Assembly: GCA_049582005.1 (NCBI GenBank)
Contig: JBAUTB010000089.1
Location: forward strand, 1 to 64,000
Length of the DNA: 64,000 bases
Direction: 5' to 3'
Origin: Sivonenia sp049582005
Lineage (GTDB): Bacteria; Cyanobacteriota; Cyanobacteriia; Gloeobacterales; PMM-0068
Positions within the stretch are counted from its first letter, which is position 1. The number at the start of each line of letters is the position of its first letter. This document shows positions 6,537 through 16,185 of the stretch, piece after piece. The translations under genes were made by a program, and so were the position numbers. Below the pieces are notes generated by a model. The model was not told the origin of the DNA and made no database searches. It saw only the letters and a list, made by a program, of their open reading frames with translations.

Positions 6537-9236
6537 TTACCGAACCGCAGAAAGCTCTAACAGGGTGGGCTTTTTATGTTGGCCCTCATACTCACCGAAT
6601 TGCTGAATCAATTTGGCCACCAATCCGGTCCATCCAGTTTGATGACTGGCTCCAATACCCGCGCCATTATCGCCGTGGAAGTATTCATAGAAGAGGACCA
6701 GATTTCGCCAATGGGGGTCCGTTTGGAACTTTTCACTGTTTCCATGCACCGGGCGCTGACCCGATGGATTTTGCAAGAAAATTCGGATTAGCCGTTGCGA
6801 TAATTCGGAAGCTACTTCCCATAGATTCATCATTTTTCCTGAACCCGTAGGACATTCAACTTTGAAATCGTCGCCCAGGTAATAGTGAAACTTTTGTAGG
6901 GACTCGATGAGCAGGAAATTAACGGGGAACCAGACAGGACCACGCCAGTTAGAGTTACCCCCAAACAAACCACTGCTGGATTCAGCCGGTTCGTAATCCA
7001 CCCGGAATTGAGTGCCATCCACATCAAAAATGTAGGGATGTTCTGCATGGAATCTGGAAATTGCCCGAATACCGTAGGATCCCAAAAACTCGGTTTCATC
7101 CAGCATTTTTTGGAGAATGCGCTGTAACTTCTCTCGGTAAACAATCGCCAGCAATCTTCGCTCTCCCATCCCCTCTGTTCTCATACACGCAATATTTTGG
7201 GTCAGGTCAGGACGATTCTGGATGAACCATTCCGTGCGTTTCTTAAACCCTGGCAGTTGGCGTAAGATTTCCGGTTCAATAGTTTCGACCGCAAACAGGG
7301 GAATCAGCCCCACCATCGACCTTACTTTTAGTTCAATCTGCCGCTCCGGCAAATGCAGCACATCATAATAGAATCCTTCTTCGTCGTTCCATAAATTGGC
7401 TTCCCCTTCACCAATGTGGTTCATGGCATCGGCAATATAGAGGAAATGCTCGAAGAATTTGGTGGCAATGTCTTCGTAGACAGGGTTGGTTTTGGCCAGT
7501 TCCAGAGCAATCGCCAGCATATTCAAGCAATACATCCCCATCCAACTGGTGCCATCGGACTGATCGATGTGTCCACCCGTAGGTAAGGCTGCACTGCGGT
7601 CGAACACCCCAATATTGTCTAAGCCCAGAAAACCGCCCTGAAAGACATTATTGCCCTCAGCATCCTTGCGGTTCACCCACCAGGTAAAGTTGAGCATCAG
7701 CTTCTGAAATACGCGTTCTAGAAACTGACGGTCTCCCTGTCCATGCATCTTTTGCTCAATCTTATAAACGCGCCACGTAGCCCAGGCATGAACGGGAGGG
7801 TTCACATCGCCAAAGGCCCACTCATAGGCGGGTATCTGCCCATTCGGATGCATGTACCATTCCCGTGTCAGGATATCCAGTTGATATTTGGCAAAATCGG
7901 GGTCAACCATAGCCAGTGTGATGGTGTGGAAGGCCAGATCCCAGGCCGCAAACCAGGGATACTCCCACTTGTCAGGCATCGAGAGAATATCTTCGTTATA
8001 GAGATGGAACCATTCACGATTTCTACCTCTTTTGCGTTCTGGCGGGGGCGGGGGTGCTGCTGGATCCCCCTCCAGCCAATCTTCGACTACATAGTGGTAA
8101 AACTGCTTACTCCAGAGCATGCCAGCAAAGGCTTGCCGCTGCACATTCCGCATATCCTCGCTCAGCGGGAAGGGCGTAATCCATTGATAAAATTCATCGG
8201 CTTCTTGCTGTCGGAGTTTGAAGATAACATCAAACTCTTTGCCGAAGGGTTCTTTTAGATCAGGATCATTACTCAGGCGCAACCGAATCGTCTTAGTTTC
8301 CCCTGGGCCGACAGTGCGTGTGTAGTGAGCCGCCGCTTTTGTCCCCTTCCGCTCAGGATTAACAGCCTCTTTTTTGTTTTCTACGATGTAATTGTTAATG
8401 CCATCTTTTACATAGGGGGAAGCATTAGAATAACCAAATACTCTTTCGTTATTAGTTTCATTTTCGGTGAATAGATATTCCATTTCACCTTGACAATACA
8501 ACCACCTTTTTTCTAACGTAGGATGAAAGGCTTCAATAACATTCATGCCATTACTTGATTGGGTAACGCGAAGCGATGGCTTATTTGTATCTCCGTTCCA
8601 GGACCAGGTATTACGAAACCAAAGAGTAGGCAGAACATGCAAAGTCTTGGCTTCCGGTCCTTGGTTGATTACCTTAATTTGAATCAAAATATCTTCAGCA
8701 GAATGCTTGGCATATTCAACGAATACGTCAAAGTAGCGATTCTCCTCAAAAATCCCCGTGTCTAACAGTTCAAATTCTGGTGCTTGGCGGTTTCTGTATT
8801 TATTCTCTTCCACAAGTTGGGTATAAGGAAAGGCTCGATGGGGATATTTATAGAGCATTTTCATATAGGAATGGGTCGGGGTATTGTCCAGGTAGAAGTA
8901 ATATTCTTTGACATCTTCCCCATGATTGCCTTCGCTACCCGTTAGTCCAAATAGCCTTTCTTTGAGAATCGGATCTTCCTCATTCCAAAGAGCAAGGGCA
9001 AAGCAGAGCTGTTGGTGGTTATCGGAAATGCCAGCGATGCCATCTTCGCCCCAACGATAGGCACGAGAACGGGCTTGGTCATGACTGAAATAATCCCAAG
9101 CGCTGCCATAAGGGCTGTAGTCTTCACGCACCGTCCCCCATTGCCGTTCGCTTAAGTAGGGTCCCCACCTCCGCCAATGGGTCTTATGGGTGCGGGCTTC
9201 TTGTAGCCTTCGTTCTTCTTGGGTTGGAGTTGTCAT
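6537..9236 (-). CDS. GH63-like glucosidase (MGH1-type)
   Basis: A large cytosolic glycoside hydrolase of 899 residues with no signal peptide. The C-terminal half has the (alpha/alpha)6 features of GH63 and related enzymes: W-E-Y-P-W-F-A-A-W-D near residue 425, G-G-F-L-G-L-D-N-I-G, D-G-T-S-W-M-G and G-P-V-W-F-P-V-N. The N-terminal ~350 residues look beta-rich. Substrates in this group include glucosylated oligosaccharides and glucosyl- or mannosylglycerate; I cannot tell which applies. It lies 138 bp downstream of a glycogen-debranching-type gene on the same strand, which suggests joint use in alpha-glucan or compatible-solute breakdown. Confidence 0.8.
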   Translation of the reverse strand: MTTPTQEERRLQEARTHKTHWRRWGPYLSERQWGTVREDYSPYGSAWDYFSHDQARSRAYRWGEDGIAGISDNHQQLCFALALWNEEDPILKERLFGLTGSEGNHGEDVKEYYFYLDNTPTHSYMKMLYKYPHRAFPYTQLVEENKYRNRQAPEFELLDTGIFEENRYFDVFVEYAKHSAEDILIQIKVINQGPEAKTLHVLPTLWFRNTWSWNGDTNKPSLRVTQSSNGMNVIEAFHPTLEKRWLYCQGEMEYLFTENETNNERVFGYSNASPYVKDGINNYIVENKKEAVNPERKGTKAAAHYTRTVGPGETKTIRLRLSNDPDLKEPFGKEFDVIFKLRQQEADEFYQWITPFPLSEDMRNVQRQAFAGMLWSKQFYHYVVEDWLEGDPAAPPPPPERKRGRNREWFHLYNEDILSMPDKWEYPWFAAWDLAFHTITLAMVDPDFAKYQLDILTREWYMHPNGQIPAYEWAFGDVNPPVHAWATWRVYKIEQKMHGQGDRQFLERVFQKLMLNFTWWVNRKDAEGNNVFQGGFLGLDNIGVFDRSAALPTGGHIDQSDGTSWMGMYCLNMLAIALELAKTNPVYEDIATKFFEHFLYIADAMNHIGEGEANLWNDEEGFYYDVLHLPERQIELKVRSMVGLIPLFAVETIEPEILRQLPGFKKRTEWFIQNRPDLTQNIACMRTEGMGERRLLAIVYREKLQRILQKMLDETEFLGSYGIRAISRFHAEHPYIFDVDGTQFRVDYEPAESSSGLFGGNSNWRGPVWFPVNFLLIESLQKFHYYLGDDFKVECPTGSGKMMNLWEVASELSQRLIRIFLQNPSGQRPVHGNSEKFQTDPHWRNLVLFYEYFHGDNGAGIGASHQTGWTGLVAKLIQQFGEYEGQHKKPTLLELSAVR

Positions 9237-9374
9237 AATATCTTTCCCCCCTGGCTAAAGAGCATCCTAATTGATTGGATTTGCTGAGTAATCTATCTGG
9301 AGTATGGACCTTTACCCTGAAGTAGCCCTTAGGCAATCCTTAGAAAGTGATGAGTATTGGGATGGGATATCTTC

Positions 9375-11378
9375 TTATGCTGATTCAGTAGTTGCAACCC
9401 AGGCCCGTAGTACTTCTGCCACCGTCCAGGCTTGGGCAATACAGCCCCGTGGAGCCATCGGTGCATCTCCTTCAAAGATTTCGCTGAGACTGCCCAATCC
9501 GTGGGCATAGAGATGGTTAGCCATAGGTGCTAGAAACTGACGAGCTTGAGCCGGATTGCCATAGACTTTGAGATGCGCCACCGCGAAAGCCCCCAATAAC
9601 CAACCCCAGACGGTTCCCTGATGATAGGCTGCATCGCGCTGCATCTGATTACCCCCATAGTGTCCTTGGTACTGAGGATGATCCGGTGAGAGAGAACGCA
9701 ACCCGTGGGAAGTGAGCAACATCTGCCCACAGACATCGACCACCGCACGTTGTTGTTCCAGGGTGAGTAGGGGCAAATGACCATTTCCTCGAGACAACGA
9801 TACCGCAAAGATTTGGTTAGGCCGCAGCGAAGCATCATTATCTGCAGGACCATCGAGCACGTCATAGCAATATCCGGTCTGTTCATTCCAGAATCGCTTA
9901 AAGCCTGCAAGAGCATGGTCGGCGAGCGCCTTATACCCTTGGTGGGGCTTGCCAAGCTGCTGAGCAAAGGTTTCCATGATCCGTAGAGCGTTGTACCAGA
10001 GCGCATTCACTTCGATCGGTTTACCCATACGCGGAGTAACCACCCAATCGCCTACCTTGGCATCCATCCAGGTCAGTTGGACGCCTGCTTCTCCAGCAAA
10101 AAGTAAACCATCCGTGGCATCGAGGTGAATGTTGTAGCGGGTGCCACGAACGTGCCAGTCAATGATCTCTACCAAAACAGGAAAAAGTTCCCGCAGGAGC
10201 TCCTCATCTTTCGTTGCATGCTCATAGGCCCGAATCGCTTCAAAGTACCAAAGGGTTGCATCAACGGTGTTGTATTCTGGGACTTCGCCGACATCGGGGA
10301 AGCGGTTGGGCAGCATTCCCTGATCTATGTACTGGGCAAAGGTATGAAGAAGAGAACGGGCAACTTCTGAGCGTCCCGTGGCAATCGTCAAACCGGGTAG
10401 GCTAATCATCGTGTCCCTACCCCAGTCTCCAAACCAGGGATAGCCCGCGATGATCGTCTTGCCGCTAGGCTCATCTAATAGAGGCCGATCCACGATAAAT
10501 TGGTCAGCCGCAAGAAACAATTGATGAATCCAGGCCGGAATATTTTTGCCGTTATCGGGGCGATTCGCTCTCCCAATATTGATTATCTTTTGCTCTTGGG
10601 CGTGACGGATCTGTAACGCTTCTTCCCCCTTCAGCACTGGCTGCAACTCTGTGCTAGCCACAAAGGTAAGAGATTCTCCAGAATGGAGGTTGACTTCAAA
10701 AGTGGCGATGTGCAGATGATCTTCACGGTCTTCCAGGCCTCGATAACGTTCTATAGCTAGGTTAAAGCCTCGATACCAATCATGCGCCGGGTCGGCCTGC
10801 CCATGGTCACTGAGCAGATACAAAGGCACGGCACCAGGATAGGCGATCACCCGAATTCCCTGTTCAACGGGTTCAACGGTCATTTGCCAACCATCACCCT
10901 GGGTACTGCCATGATAATCACGGTAGTTGACCAGTGCTTTGAGCGTCAGTTTGAGTGGTAGTGTGGCGCGGCTTAGCGTGTATCGAACATAGGTAGTATT
11001 CGCTCCCTGTTGCATCCACACTCGTTTTTCCAATAGGGCATCGGCACAGGCAAAGCGCCAGACAGGGATAGTACCATCTAAGGAAAAATGTTCCAGGTGT
11101 TGATAGCCATGAGGGCTGACGGTGCCATCTGCCCAGCGGTTAGTAAAAAGGGCGTAGGTCCGTTCATCATACAAGACAGTTTCATCCAACTTAGTAAGCA
11201 ACAGGGTACGACCCAGCGGTGGATTCAAGGCCGCAATCAGTAAACCGTGATAGCGGCGCGTAAGCATTCCGGCAACGGTGCCAGAGGCATAACCACCGAT
11301 GCCATTGGTGACCAACCATTCTCGCCATTCTGCAATATCAAGGTCGCCGCAAATTTCCCGCCCAAATTCGATGCCCAT
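9375..11378 (-). CDS. Amylo-alpha-1,6-glucosidase (glycogen debranching type, GH133-like)
   Basis: A 667-residue protein with the two-part layout of bacterial and archaeal debranching enzymes. The N-terminal domain (about residues 10-220) begins with the typical W-L-V-T-N-G-I-G-G-Y-A-S-G-T. The catalytic (alpha/alpha)6 barrel follows, with P-W-F-G-D-W-G-R-D-T near residue 315, D-A-T-L-W-Y-F and H-Q-G-T-V-W-G near the end. It would hydrolyse alpha-1,6 branch glucose in glycogen. No signal peptide is seen, so it is cytosolic. The GH63-like gene lies downstream on the same strand, and the gap between them has no clear terminator. Confidence 0.88.
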   Translation of the reverse strand: MGIEFGREICGDLDIAEWREWLVTNGIGGYASGTVAGMLTRRYHGLLIAALNPPLGRTLLLTKLDETVLYDERTYALFTNRWADGTVSPHGYQHLEHFSLDGTIPVWRFACADALLEKRVWMQQGANTTYVRYTLSRATLPLKLTLKALVNYRDYHGSTQGDGWQMTVEPVEQGIRVIAYPGAVPLYLLSDHGQADPAHDWYRGFNLAIERYRGLEDREDHLHIATFEVNLHSGESLTFVASTELQPVLKGEEALQIRHAQEQKIINIGRANRPDNGKNIPAWIHQLFLAADQFIVDRPLLDEPSGKTIIAGYPWFGDWGRDTMISLPGLTIATGRSEVARSLLHTFAQYIDQGMLPNRFPDVGEVPEYNTVDATLWYFEAIRAYEHATKDEELLRELFPVLVEIIDWHVRGTRYNIHLDATDGLLFAGEAGVQLTWMDAKVGDWVVTPRMGKPIEVNALWYNALRIMETFAQQLGKPHQGYKALADHALAGFKRFWNEQTGYCYDVLDGPADNDASLRPNQIFAVSLSRGNGHLPLLTLEQQRAVVDVCGQMLLTSHGLRSLSPDHPQYQGHYGGNQMQRDAAYHQGTVWGWLLGAFAVAHLKVYGNPAQARQFLAPMANHLYAHGLGSLSEIFEGDAPMAPRGCIAQAWTVAEVLRAWVATTESA

Positions 11379-11875
11379 AGTTCAATACCTGAGTTGGGAT
11401 CACTATCTCGAGTATCGGTTATGCACCCCAGAGACGGCTGAATGGAACATTAAAAGTTGATGAGGAGCGCATTTTTAGAACATTTCATGAAACTTTTCTT
11501 GGAAAAAGTTCCAGTTTTCCCAAAGAATCCTATTTTTTAGTTTTAGGAAGAATTTTGTTGGGGAGGAAATTAATAAACTCTATCTATGGAAAAAGTTTTC
11601 TAAGAGTGCTATCCCTTTCTTGTATTATCAGAGTCAATTATATGTTCATCCTTTATAATTGCTTAAATTTTAGTTTAATTGTTTTATTGGGATTAATTTA
11701 TGCTATCAAAAATCAAAGCATTGACTATGTTTGTGGGCTATAGATTACTACAATCAATAATCAAACTAATTTGACAGTTCTTTACGGGTGCCTGAAGGAA
11801 AGATTTACGTTAGAGTGTATATATTCAACCTAAGCAGAGCTTACTGAGATTTTGCTATTTTTGGAGAGCGCGGAA
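11379..11875. other. AT-rich gap between the debranching gene and clpP
   Basis: Almost 500 bases without a convincing gene, clearly richer in A+T than its surroundings. It contains an inverted repeat at 11491-11510 (AACTTTT / AAAAGTT arms). A 62-codon TTG-started frame at 11555-11743 looks like a by-product of base composition. TTGACA at 11771 resembles a -35 box and TATATT at 11819 a -10 box, but their spacing is too long to pair. The region presumably holds the clpP promoter and that of the divergent gene. Confidence 0.5.
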
Positions 11876-12544
11876 ATGATGAATGATCATCTAAGTAGTA
11901 AAATGTCCACCAATTTCAATATTCAGAGTGTCATCCCCACTGTAATTGAGCAGTCTTCCCGTGGTGAAAAGTCCTTTGATATCTTTTCTAGGCTCTTACG
12001 TGAACGGATCATCTACATGGGTACCCCCGTCGATGATATGGTCGCCAACTTAGTCGTTGCCCAGTTACTCTTCTTAGAAGCCGAGGATCCGGATAAGGAT
12101 ATTTCCCTTTATATTAATTCTCCCGGTGGTTCTATCTCAGCAGGAATGGCCATTTATGACACCATGAAGCACATCCGCCCGAAAGTATCGACCATCTGCT
12201 TGGGGTTGGCGGCGTCTATGGGGGCGTTCTTGTTGTCTGCGGGGGAAAAAGGTAAGCGTTTATCCCTGCCCAATGCTCGGATTATGATTCACCAGCCCTT
12301 AGGGGGAGCTCAAGGACAAGCTACTGATGTCCAAATTATGGCCAAGGAAATTCTGTATGCCAAGGGCTTGATTAACAAGTTGCTCGCGGAACATACAGGT
12401 CAGCCCATAGAACGTCTTGAGAAAGATACGGACCGGGATTTCTTCATGTCGGCGGAAGAATCAAAAGAGTATGGCTTGATTGACCAGGTGATTACGAGAC
12501 GGCCTGATGAAGCTGCTGGTTTAGTCAACGGAAGCAAACTCTAG
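11876..12544 (+). CDS. clpP: ATP-dependent Clp protease proteolytic subunit ClpP
   Basis: A serine peptidase that forms the ClpP tetradecamer and degrades proteins fed by Clp ATPases. With the start at 11876 (GGAG at 11863, nine bases upstream) the product is 222 residues. The triad is visible: Ser114 in L-A-A-S-M-G-A, His139 in M-I-H-Q-P-L-G-G and Asp188 in D-R-D-F-F-M-S. An in-frame TTG at 11852 would add eight residues but lacks an SD. Cyanobacteria carry several ClpP/ClpR paralogues. This one keeps the triad, so it is an active type and not ClpR. Confidence 0.93.
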   Translation: MMNDHLSSKMSTNFNIQSVIPTVIEQSSRGEKSFDIFSRLLRERIIYMGTPVDDMVANLVVAQLLFLEAEDPDKDISLYINSPGGSISAGMAIYDTMKHIRPKVSTICLGLAASMGAFLLSAGEKGKRLSLPNARIMIHQPLGGAQGQATDVQIMAKEILYAKGLINKLLAEHTGQPIERLEKDTDRDFFMSAEESKEYGLIDQVITRRPDEAAGLVNGSKL

Positions 12545-12561
12545 TTCGTCCTTATACGCTG

Positions 12562-12590
12562 GCAGCCTTCGCCGTTTGCGGGGCTGCTTT
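12562..12590 (+). terminator. Possible terminator after clpP
   Basis: A GCAGCC / GGCTGC stem (12562-12567 with 12582-12587) has an inner CGC/GCG helix and is followed by TTT only. The T-run is short, so termination strength is uncertain. It lies 17 bases after the clpP stop and ahead of the convergent dnaJ end. Confidence 0.4.
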
Positions 12591-12663
12591 CGTGTCTTTG
12601 TAAGAAGAAAAAAGATACTCAGGGACCATCTCATTTTGTGATGTCTTTGATCAAGACCCAGGC

Positions 12664-13848
12664 CTATTTCTGATCCCCGTCGTGACCATGACCAAAAAGA
12701 TTGCTAAAGAATCCCTCTATGCCTTCTTTTTTGACTTTCTCCCCATGCAAATGGGCAAGCTTTTCTAAAAGATCCCGTTCCTCACGGCTAACTTTCTGGG
12801 GAATGGCTACCTTCAGCGTTATCAGGTGGTCTCCACGTTTCATGGGATTACCCGGTCTTGGCACTCCCTGTTTTTCTAAGGTGATCACTTTGCCTGGCTG
12901 GGTTCCTGCGGCCACATCGATCTCTTTTTCCTGGATATTTTGCTGTTCAAAGTCGAGAACCTTGACCTTGACTTTACTGCCGAGGATCGCCTGCAAATAG
13001 CTTATTTCCACCTCTGAGTAGAGATTTTGACCATCTCTTCTGAAGTATGGGTCTTGTTCAACGGCGATAAAAACATACAGGTCTCCGGCAGGACCCCCTT
13101 TGACGCCAATATCACCCTTTCCACCGACACGGAGTCGGGTGTTGTTGTCCACGCCACAAGGCACCTGAATTTCGATATCCTTGCGTTCGACTTTGCGGCC
13201 TTTACCCCCACAATCCGTACAGGGATTCGTGACTACTTGACCAGACCCACGACATTCTGGACAGGTAGCGACTTGGGTAAAGGTACCAAAAGGAGTGCGC
13301 GTAGCCTGTCGCACCTGACCAGCCCCCGCACAGGTGCCGCAGGTAGAAGGCTTCGTGCCCGGTTTCGCCCCGGTCCCCTGACAGGTCCCACAACCCTGTA
13401 AGGTCTGGACGTCTAACTCTTTTTCCACCCCAAAAATAGATTCCGTGAAACTCAGGACCACATCGACGCGGCGGTCGTCTCCCCGCTGAGGACCTCCAGC
13501 CCTGCGCCCCCCAGCACCGCCAAAGCCTGCTCCACCAAACATACTACCAAAAGCTTCGAAGAGGTCCGAGAAATCACCAAAATCACCAACCCCCCCCCCG
13601 TAATCTCCCCCAGCAGAGGCAGCAGAAGTACCAATCCCTTGCTCCCCAAAGCGGTCATAGCGGGCACGCGTCTGTTCATCAGACAGCACCTCATAGGCAC
13701 GGTTGATTTCTTTGAACCGTTCCTCGGCTCCGGGTTCTTTGTTGATATCCGGATGCAGTTTACGAGCCAATTTTCGGTAAGCTTGTTTGATTTCTTCCTT
13801 GTTGGCGCCGCGGCTGACACCCAGGAGGCTATAGAGGTCTTGGGCCAT
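12664..13848 (-). CDS. dnaJ: Chaperone protein DnaJ (type I)
   Basis: A full-length 394-residue type I J-protein. The J domain covers residues 4-70 with the HPD motif at 32-34. A Gly/Phe-rich linker (about 75-125) follows, then four C-x-x-C-x-G-x-G zinc repeats (CGTCQGTG, CGTCAGAG, CPECRGSG, CTDCGGKG, about 155-230), and the C-terminal substrate-binding domain. It stimulates DnaK ATPase activity in protein folding. No dnaK or grpE is adjacent. The gene lies 25 bp downstream of trmL on the same strand, so the two may be cotranscribed. Confidence 0.93.
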   Translation of the reverse strand: MAQDLYSLLGVSRGANKEEIKQAYRKLARKLHPDINKEPGAEERFKEINRAYEVLSDEQTRARYDRFGEQGIGTSAASAGGDYGGGVGDFGDFSDLFEAFGSMFGGAGFGGAGGRRAGGPQRGDDRRVDVVLSFTESIFGVEKELDVQTLQGCGTCQGTGAKPGTKPSTCGTCAGAGQVRQATRTPFGTFTQVATCPECRGSGQVVTNPCTDCGGKGRKVERKDIEIQVPCGVDNNTRLRVGGKGDIGVKGGPAGDLYVFIAVEQDPYFRRDGQNLYSEVEISYLQAILGSKVKVKVLDFEQQNIQEKEIDVAAGTQPGKVITLEKQGVPRPGNPMKRGDHLITLKVAIPQKVSREERDLLEKLAHLHGEKVKKEGIEGFFSNLFGHGHDGDQK

Positions 13849-13873
13849 ATTCCGTTAAGAAACTTAGTAAAAT

Positions 13874-14365
13874 CTATTGTAATGCCTTCAGTTGCCCCAA
13901 TGCTTCGTAAAGACCAATCCCAACACTGACGGCTAAGTTCAAACTGCGGACCGTTGTGTAGGTAGGAATCACCACCTGGGGATGATTTTGACGGATTTCG
14001 AGGGGTAATCCCTGGGTTTCAGAGCCAAAAAGTAGCCAATCCCCCGGCTGATAACAGAAATCTCGATAGGAAGCCTGGGCATGGGCGCTAAAACAAATAA
14101 TCCGTTGGGGCTGAATCTGATCTAAAAAAGTTTGCCAATCTCGATGGCAAACTAAGCTAACCGCATCCCAGTAATCTAAGCCCGCCCGCTTGAGATGTCG
14201 ATCGGAAAGCTTGAAGCCCAGAGGTTCAATAAGATGTAGTTTGGTCGCGGTAGCCGCGCAAGTCCGGGCAATATTGCCTGTATTTGGGGGGATCTCCGGA
14301 GTGTATAGGACCACCCCCACAGGGGCACTGGGAACGCTATCAGAGGGAGTAGAAAAAATCACCAT
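13874..14365 (-). CDS. trmL: tRNA (cytidine(34)-2'-O)-methyltransferase TrmL
   Basis: A 163-residue SPOUT-family methyltransferase, the size expected for TrmL. It would methylate the wobble ribose of tRNA-Leu isoacceptors. Family blocks are visible: Y-T-P-E-I-P-P-N-T-G-N-I-A-R-T-C near the start, L-I-E-P-L-G-F, R-A-G-L-D-Y-W, F-G-S-E-T-Q-G-L-P and the knot segment R-S-L-N-L-A-V-S-V-G-I. The first ~13 residues before G-V-V-L-Y are variable. It lies upstream of dnaJ on the same strand and is divergent from gap2. Confidence 0.9.
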   Translation of the reverse strand: MVIFSTPSDSVPSAPVGVVLYTPEIPPNTGNIARTCAATATKLHLIEPLGFKLSDRHLKRAGLDYWDAVSLVCHRDWQTFLDQIQPQRIICFSAHAQASYRDFCYQPGDWLLFGSETQGLPLEIRQNHPQVVIPTYTTVRSLNLAVSVGIGLYEALGQLKALQ

Positions 14366-14452
14366 AGAGGTAAAGGGGGCTGCCCTATAGATTGCCGCTT
14401 CTACGATATGATGAAGGGCGCATCCATGGTTAGGAAGGTAGGGCAGATCCCC

Positions 14453-15466
14453 ATGACAATTAAAGTAGCTATCAATGGTTTTGGCCGAATTGGGCGGAAT
14501 TTCTTGCGTTGTTGGTTAGGCCGTGAAACAACCGGCATTGAAGTAGTCGCTATCAACGATACTTCAGACCCACATACCAATGCCCACCTGATTCGTTATG
14601 ATTCCATGCTGGGTAAGTATGAAGGCAAAGTTGAATATGATGACAACTCGATCACCGCAGATGGACATGTGATCAAGTGTTTTTCAGACCGCAATCCTGC
14701 CAATCTGCCCTGGAGCGCTTTAGGGATTGACTTGGTTATCGAATCTACAGGAGTATTCGTCTCCCGCGAAGGCGCTTCCAAGCACCTTGAGGCTGGAGCG
14801 AAGAAAGTTATGATCACCGCTCCTGGAAAGAATGATGACGGGATGTTTGTGGTGGGCGTAAATGAACATGAATACACCCATGACAAGGTAATTATTTCCA
14901 ACGCCTCCTGTACAACGAACTGTCTGGCTCCGATCGTGAAAGTTCTCCACGAGAATTTCGGAGTGGTTGCCGGCATGATGACGACCATTCACTCCTACAC
15001 TGGAGACCAGAGAATTCTAGATGCCAGCCACCGTGATTTACGCCGGGCTCGGGCTGCGGCAGTGAGCATTGTTCCTACCAGCACAGGGGCTGCTAAGGCC
15101 GTCGGTTTGGTTATTCCTGCGCTGAAGGGTAAACTCAATGGTCTAGCCTTCCGCGTTCCTACCCCTAATGTTTCGGTGGTAGATTTTGTAGCTAGACTAG
15201 AAAAGAATGTAATTGCAGAACAGATAAATATTGCTTTGAAAGAAGCTGCTGCAGGTCCACTCAAAGGTATTCTCAGAGTTTCTGAAGAGCCTCTCGTTTC
15301 TATTGATTATCGTGTGACCGATGAGTCATCTATTGTAGATGCTGAATTGACCATGGTTATGGATGGAAACATGGTGAAAGTTATCTCCTGGTATGACAAC
15401 GAGTGGGGCTATTCTCAGCGCGTTGTGGATCTGGCTGAAGTAATGGCAAAGAAATGGGTTAATTAG
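14453..15466 (+). CDS. gap2: Glyceraldehyde-3-phosphate dehydrogenase, photosynthetic type (Gap2)
   Basis: A 337-residue GAPDH. The start at 14453 gives MTIKVAINGFGRIGRN, the usual N-terminus; in-frame ATGs upstream at 14408 and 14426 are less likely. The NAD(P) fold is G-F-G-R-I-G-R, and the catalytic Cys153 lies in S-N-A-S-C-T-T-N-C. R-Y-D-S-M-L-G-K-Y and W-Y-D-N-E-W-G-Y are present. The N-D-T-S-D stretch after the second strand resembles the NADP(H)-using Gap2 type that runs the Calvin cycle; I infer that from similarity. A strong terminator follows. Confidence 0.92.
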   Translation: MTIKVAINGFGRIGRNFLRCWLGRETTGIEVVAINDTSDPHTNAHLIRYDSMLGKYEGKVEYDDNSITADGHVIKCFSDRNPANLPWSALGIDLVIESTGVFVSREGASKHLEAGAKKVMITAPGKNDDGMFVVGVNEHEYTHDKVIISNASCTTNCLAPIVKVLHENFGVVAGMMTTIHSYTGDQRILDASHRDLRRARAAAVSIVPTSTGAAKAVGLVIPALKGKLNGLAFRVPTPNVSVVDFVARLEKNVIAEQINIALKEAAAGPLKGILRVSEEPLVSIDYRVTDESSIVDAELTMVMDGNMVKVISWYDNEWGYSQRVVDLAEVMAKKWVN

Positions 15467-15483
15467 TTCTTGTTAAAGTGAAC

Positions 15484-15521
15484 CTTAAAAAGCAGCGATT
15501 TTTCTATCGCTGCTTTTTAAG
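15484..15521. terminator. Strong bidirectional terminator between gap2 and the miaE-like gene
   Basis: A perfect 16-bp inverted repeat (15484-15499 and 15506-15521) with a 6-nt loop. The core GCAGCGAT / ATCGCTGC is flanked by A-run and T-run arms, so it reads as an intrinsic terminator on both strands. It serves gap2 (plus) and the convergent MiaE-like gene (minus). Confidence 0.9.
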
Positions 15522-15597
15522 CTGATATGGGGACGCAATATAACGAACTGAGTATCTATTTCATGCAACCAGGAATAGTTACGTCTCCGGTATTCAA

Positions 15598-16185
15598 TTA
15601 ACTATGTACCCTTGGCTCTGGATAAAGTATTTGGAGAATTGCACTTTCTTTTTGGCTGAGTTCATGGAGTCTTTGCTCTACCAGAGGTGTTGCGTAATAT
15701 GCATAGGCAAGGTCTAGGTAAAGGTGCTTATGGCGTTCTTCGGCAATACCCAGAAAAGCATAAAAATCTTGTAGCTCCGGATCTGGACAGTGCTTGGCTA
15801 ATAGTTCTAGCCGCTCATGGCTACGTGCTTCGATCAAGCAGGAAATGAGCATGGAATCCAATAGGCGATCGGGTTCTTGGGTACGGATCTCCTGTTTGAG
15901 ATAGTTTCCATAGGGGGCCGGTTTGAGGGTTTTCCATGTCACCCTTCGGCGCTCTAAGTGGCGATTGACCATCTGGAAATGTTGCAATTCCTCCCGCGCC
16001 AGCATTGTCAGCGCCTCCACCAAAACTTGGCGATGGGGATACTGAAAGAGATAGCGCATCGCAGTACCCGCCGCTTTTTTTTCACATTGGGCATGGTCCA
16101 AAAGGATCATATCCAGATGACTCAGTGCCTGGGTGAGCCATGCCGGTTGGGTAGGGATGTGAAGTAGATTCATACACAGCATCAT
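15598..16185 (-). CDS. miaE: tRNA-(2-methylthio-N6-isopentenyl)adenosine hydroxylase-like (MiaE)
   Basis: A 195-residue ferritin-like diiron protein. The helical ligand pattern of MiaE is visible: D-H-A-Q-C-E-K-K-A-A, R-E-E-L-Q-H-F, E-A-R-S-H-E-R and E-E-R-H-K-H. MiaE hydroxylates the isopentenyl group of ms2i6A37 in tRNA. The start could be any of three ATGs (16185, 16182 or 16173), and none has a clear SD; the last gives MNLLHIPT. The neighbours on this strand are separated by gaps, so it is probably monocistronic. Confidence 0.85.
   Translation of the reverse strand: MMLCMNLLHIPTQPAWLTQALSHLDMILLDHAQCEKKAAGTAMRYLFQYPHRQVLVEALTMLAREELQHFQMVNRHLERRRVTWKTLKPAPYGNYLKQEIRTQEPDRLLDSMLISCLIEARSHERLELLAKHCPDPELQDFYAFLGIAEERHKHLYLDLAYAYYATPLVEQRLHELSQKESAILQILYPEPRVHS

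Noticed and set aside
11555..11743. 62-codon TTG-started frame in the AT-rich gap
   Set aside because: Weak start, skewed base composition, no SD at proper spacing and no recognisable motif. Likely chance.
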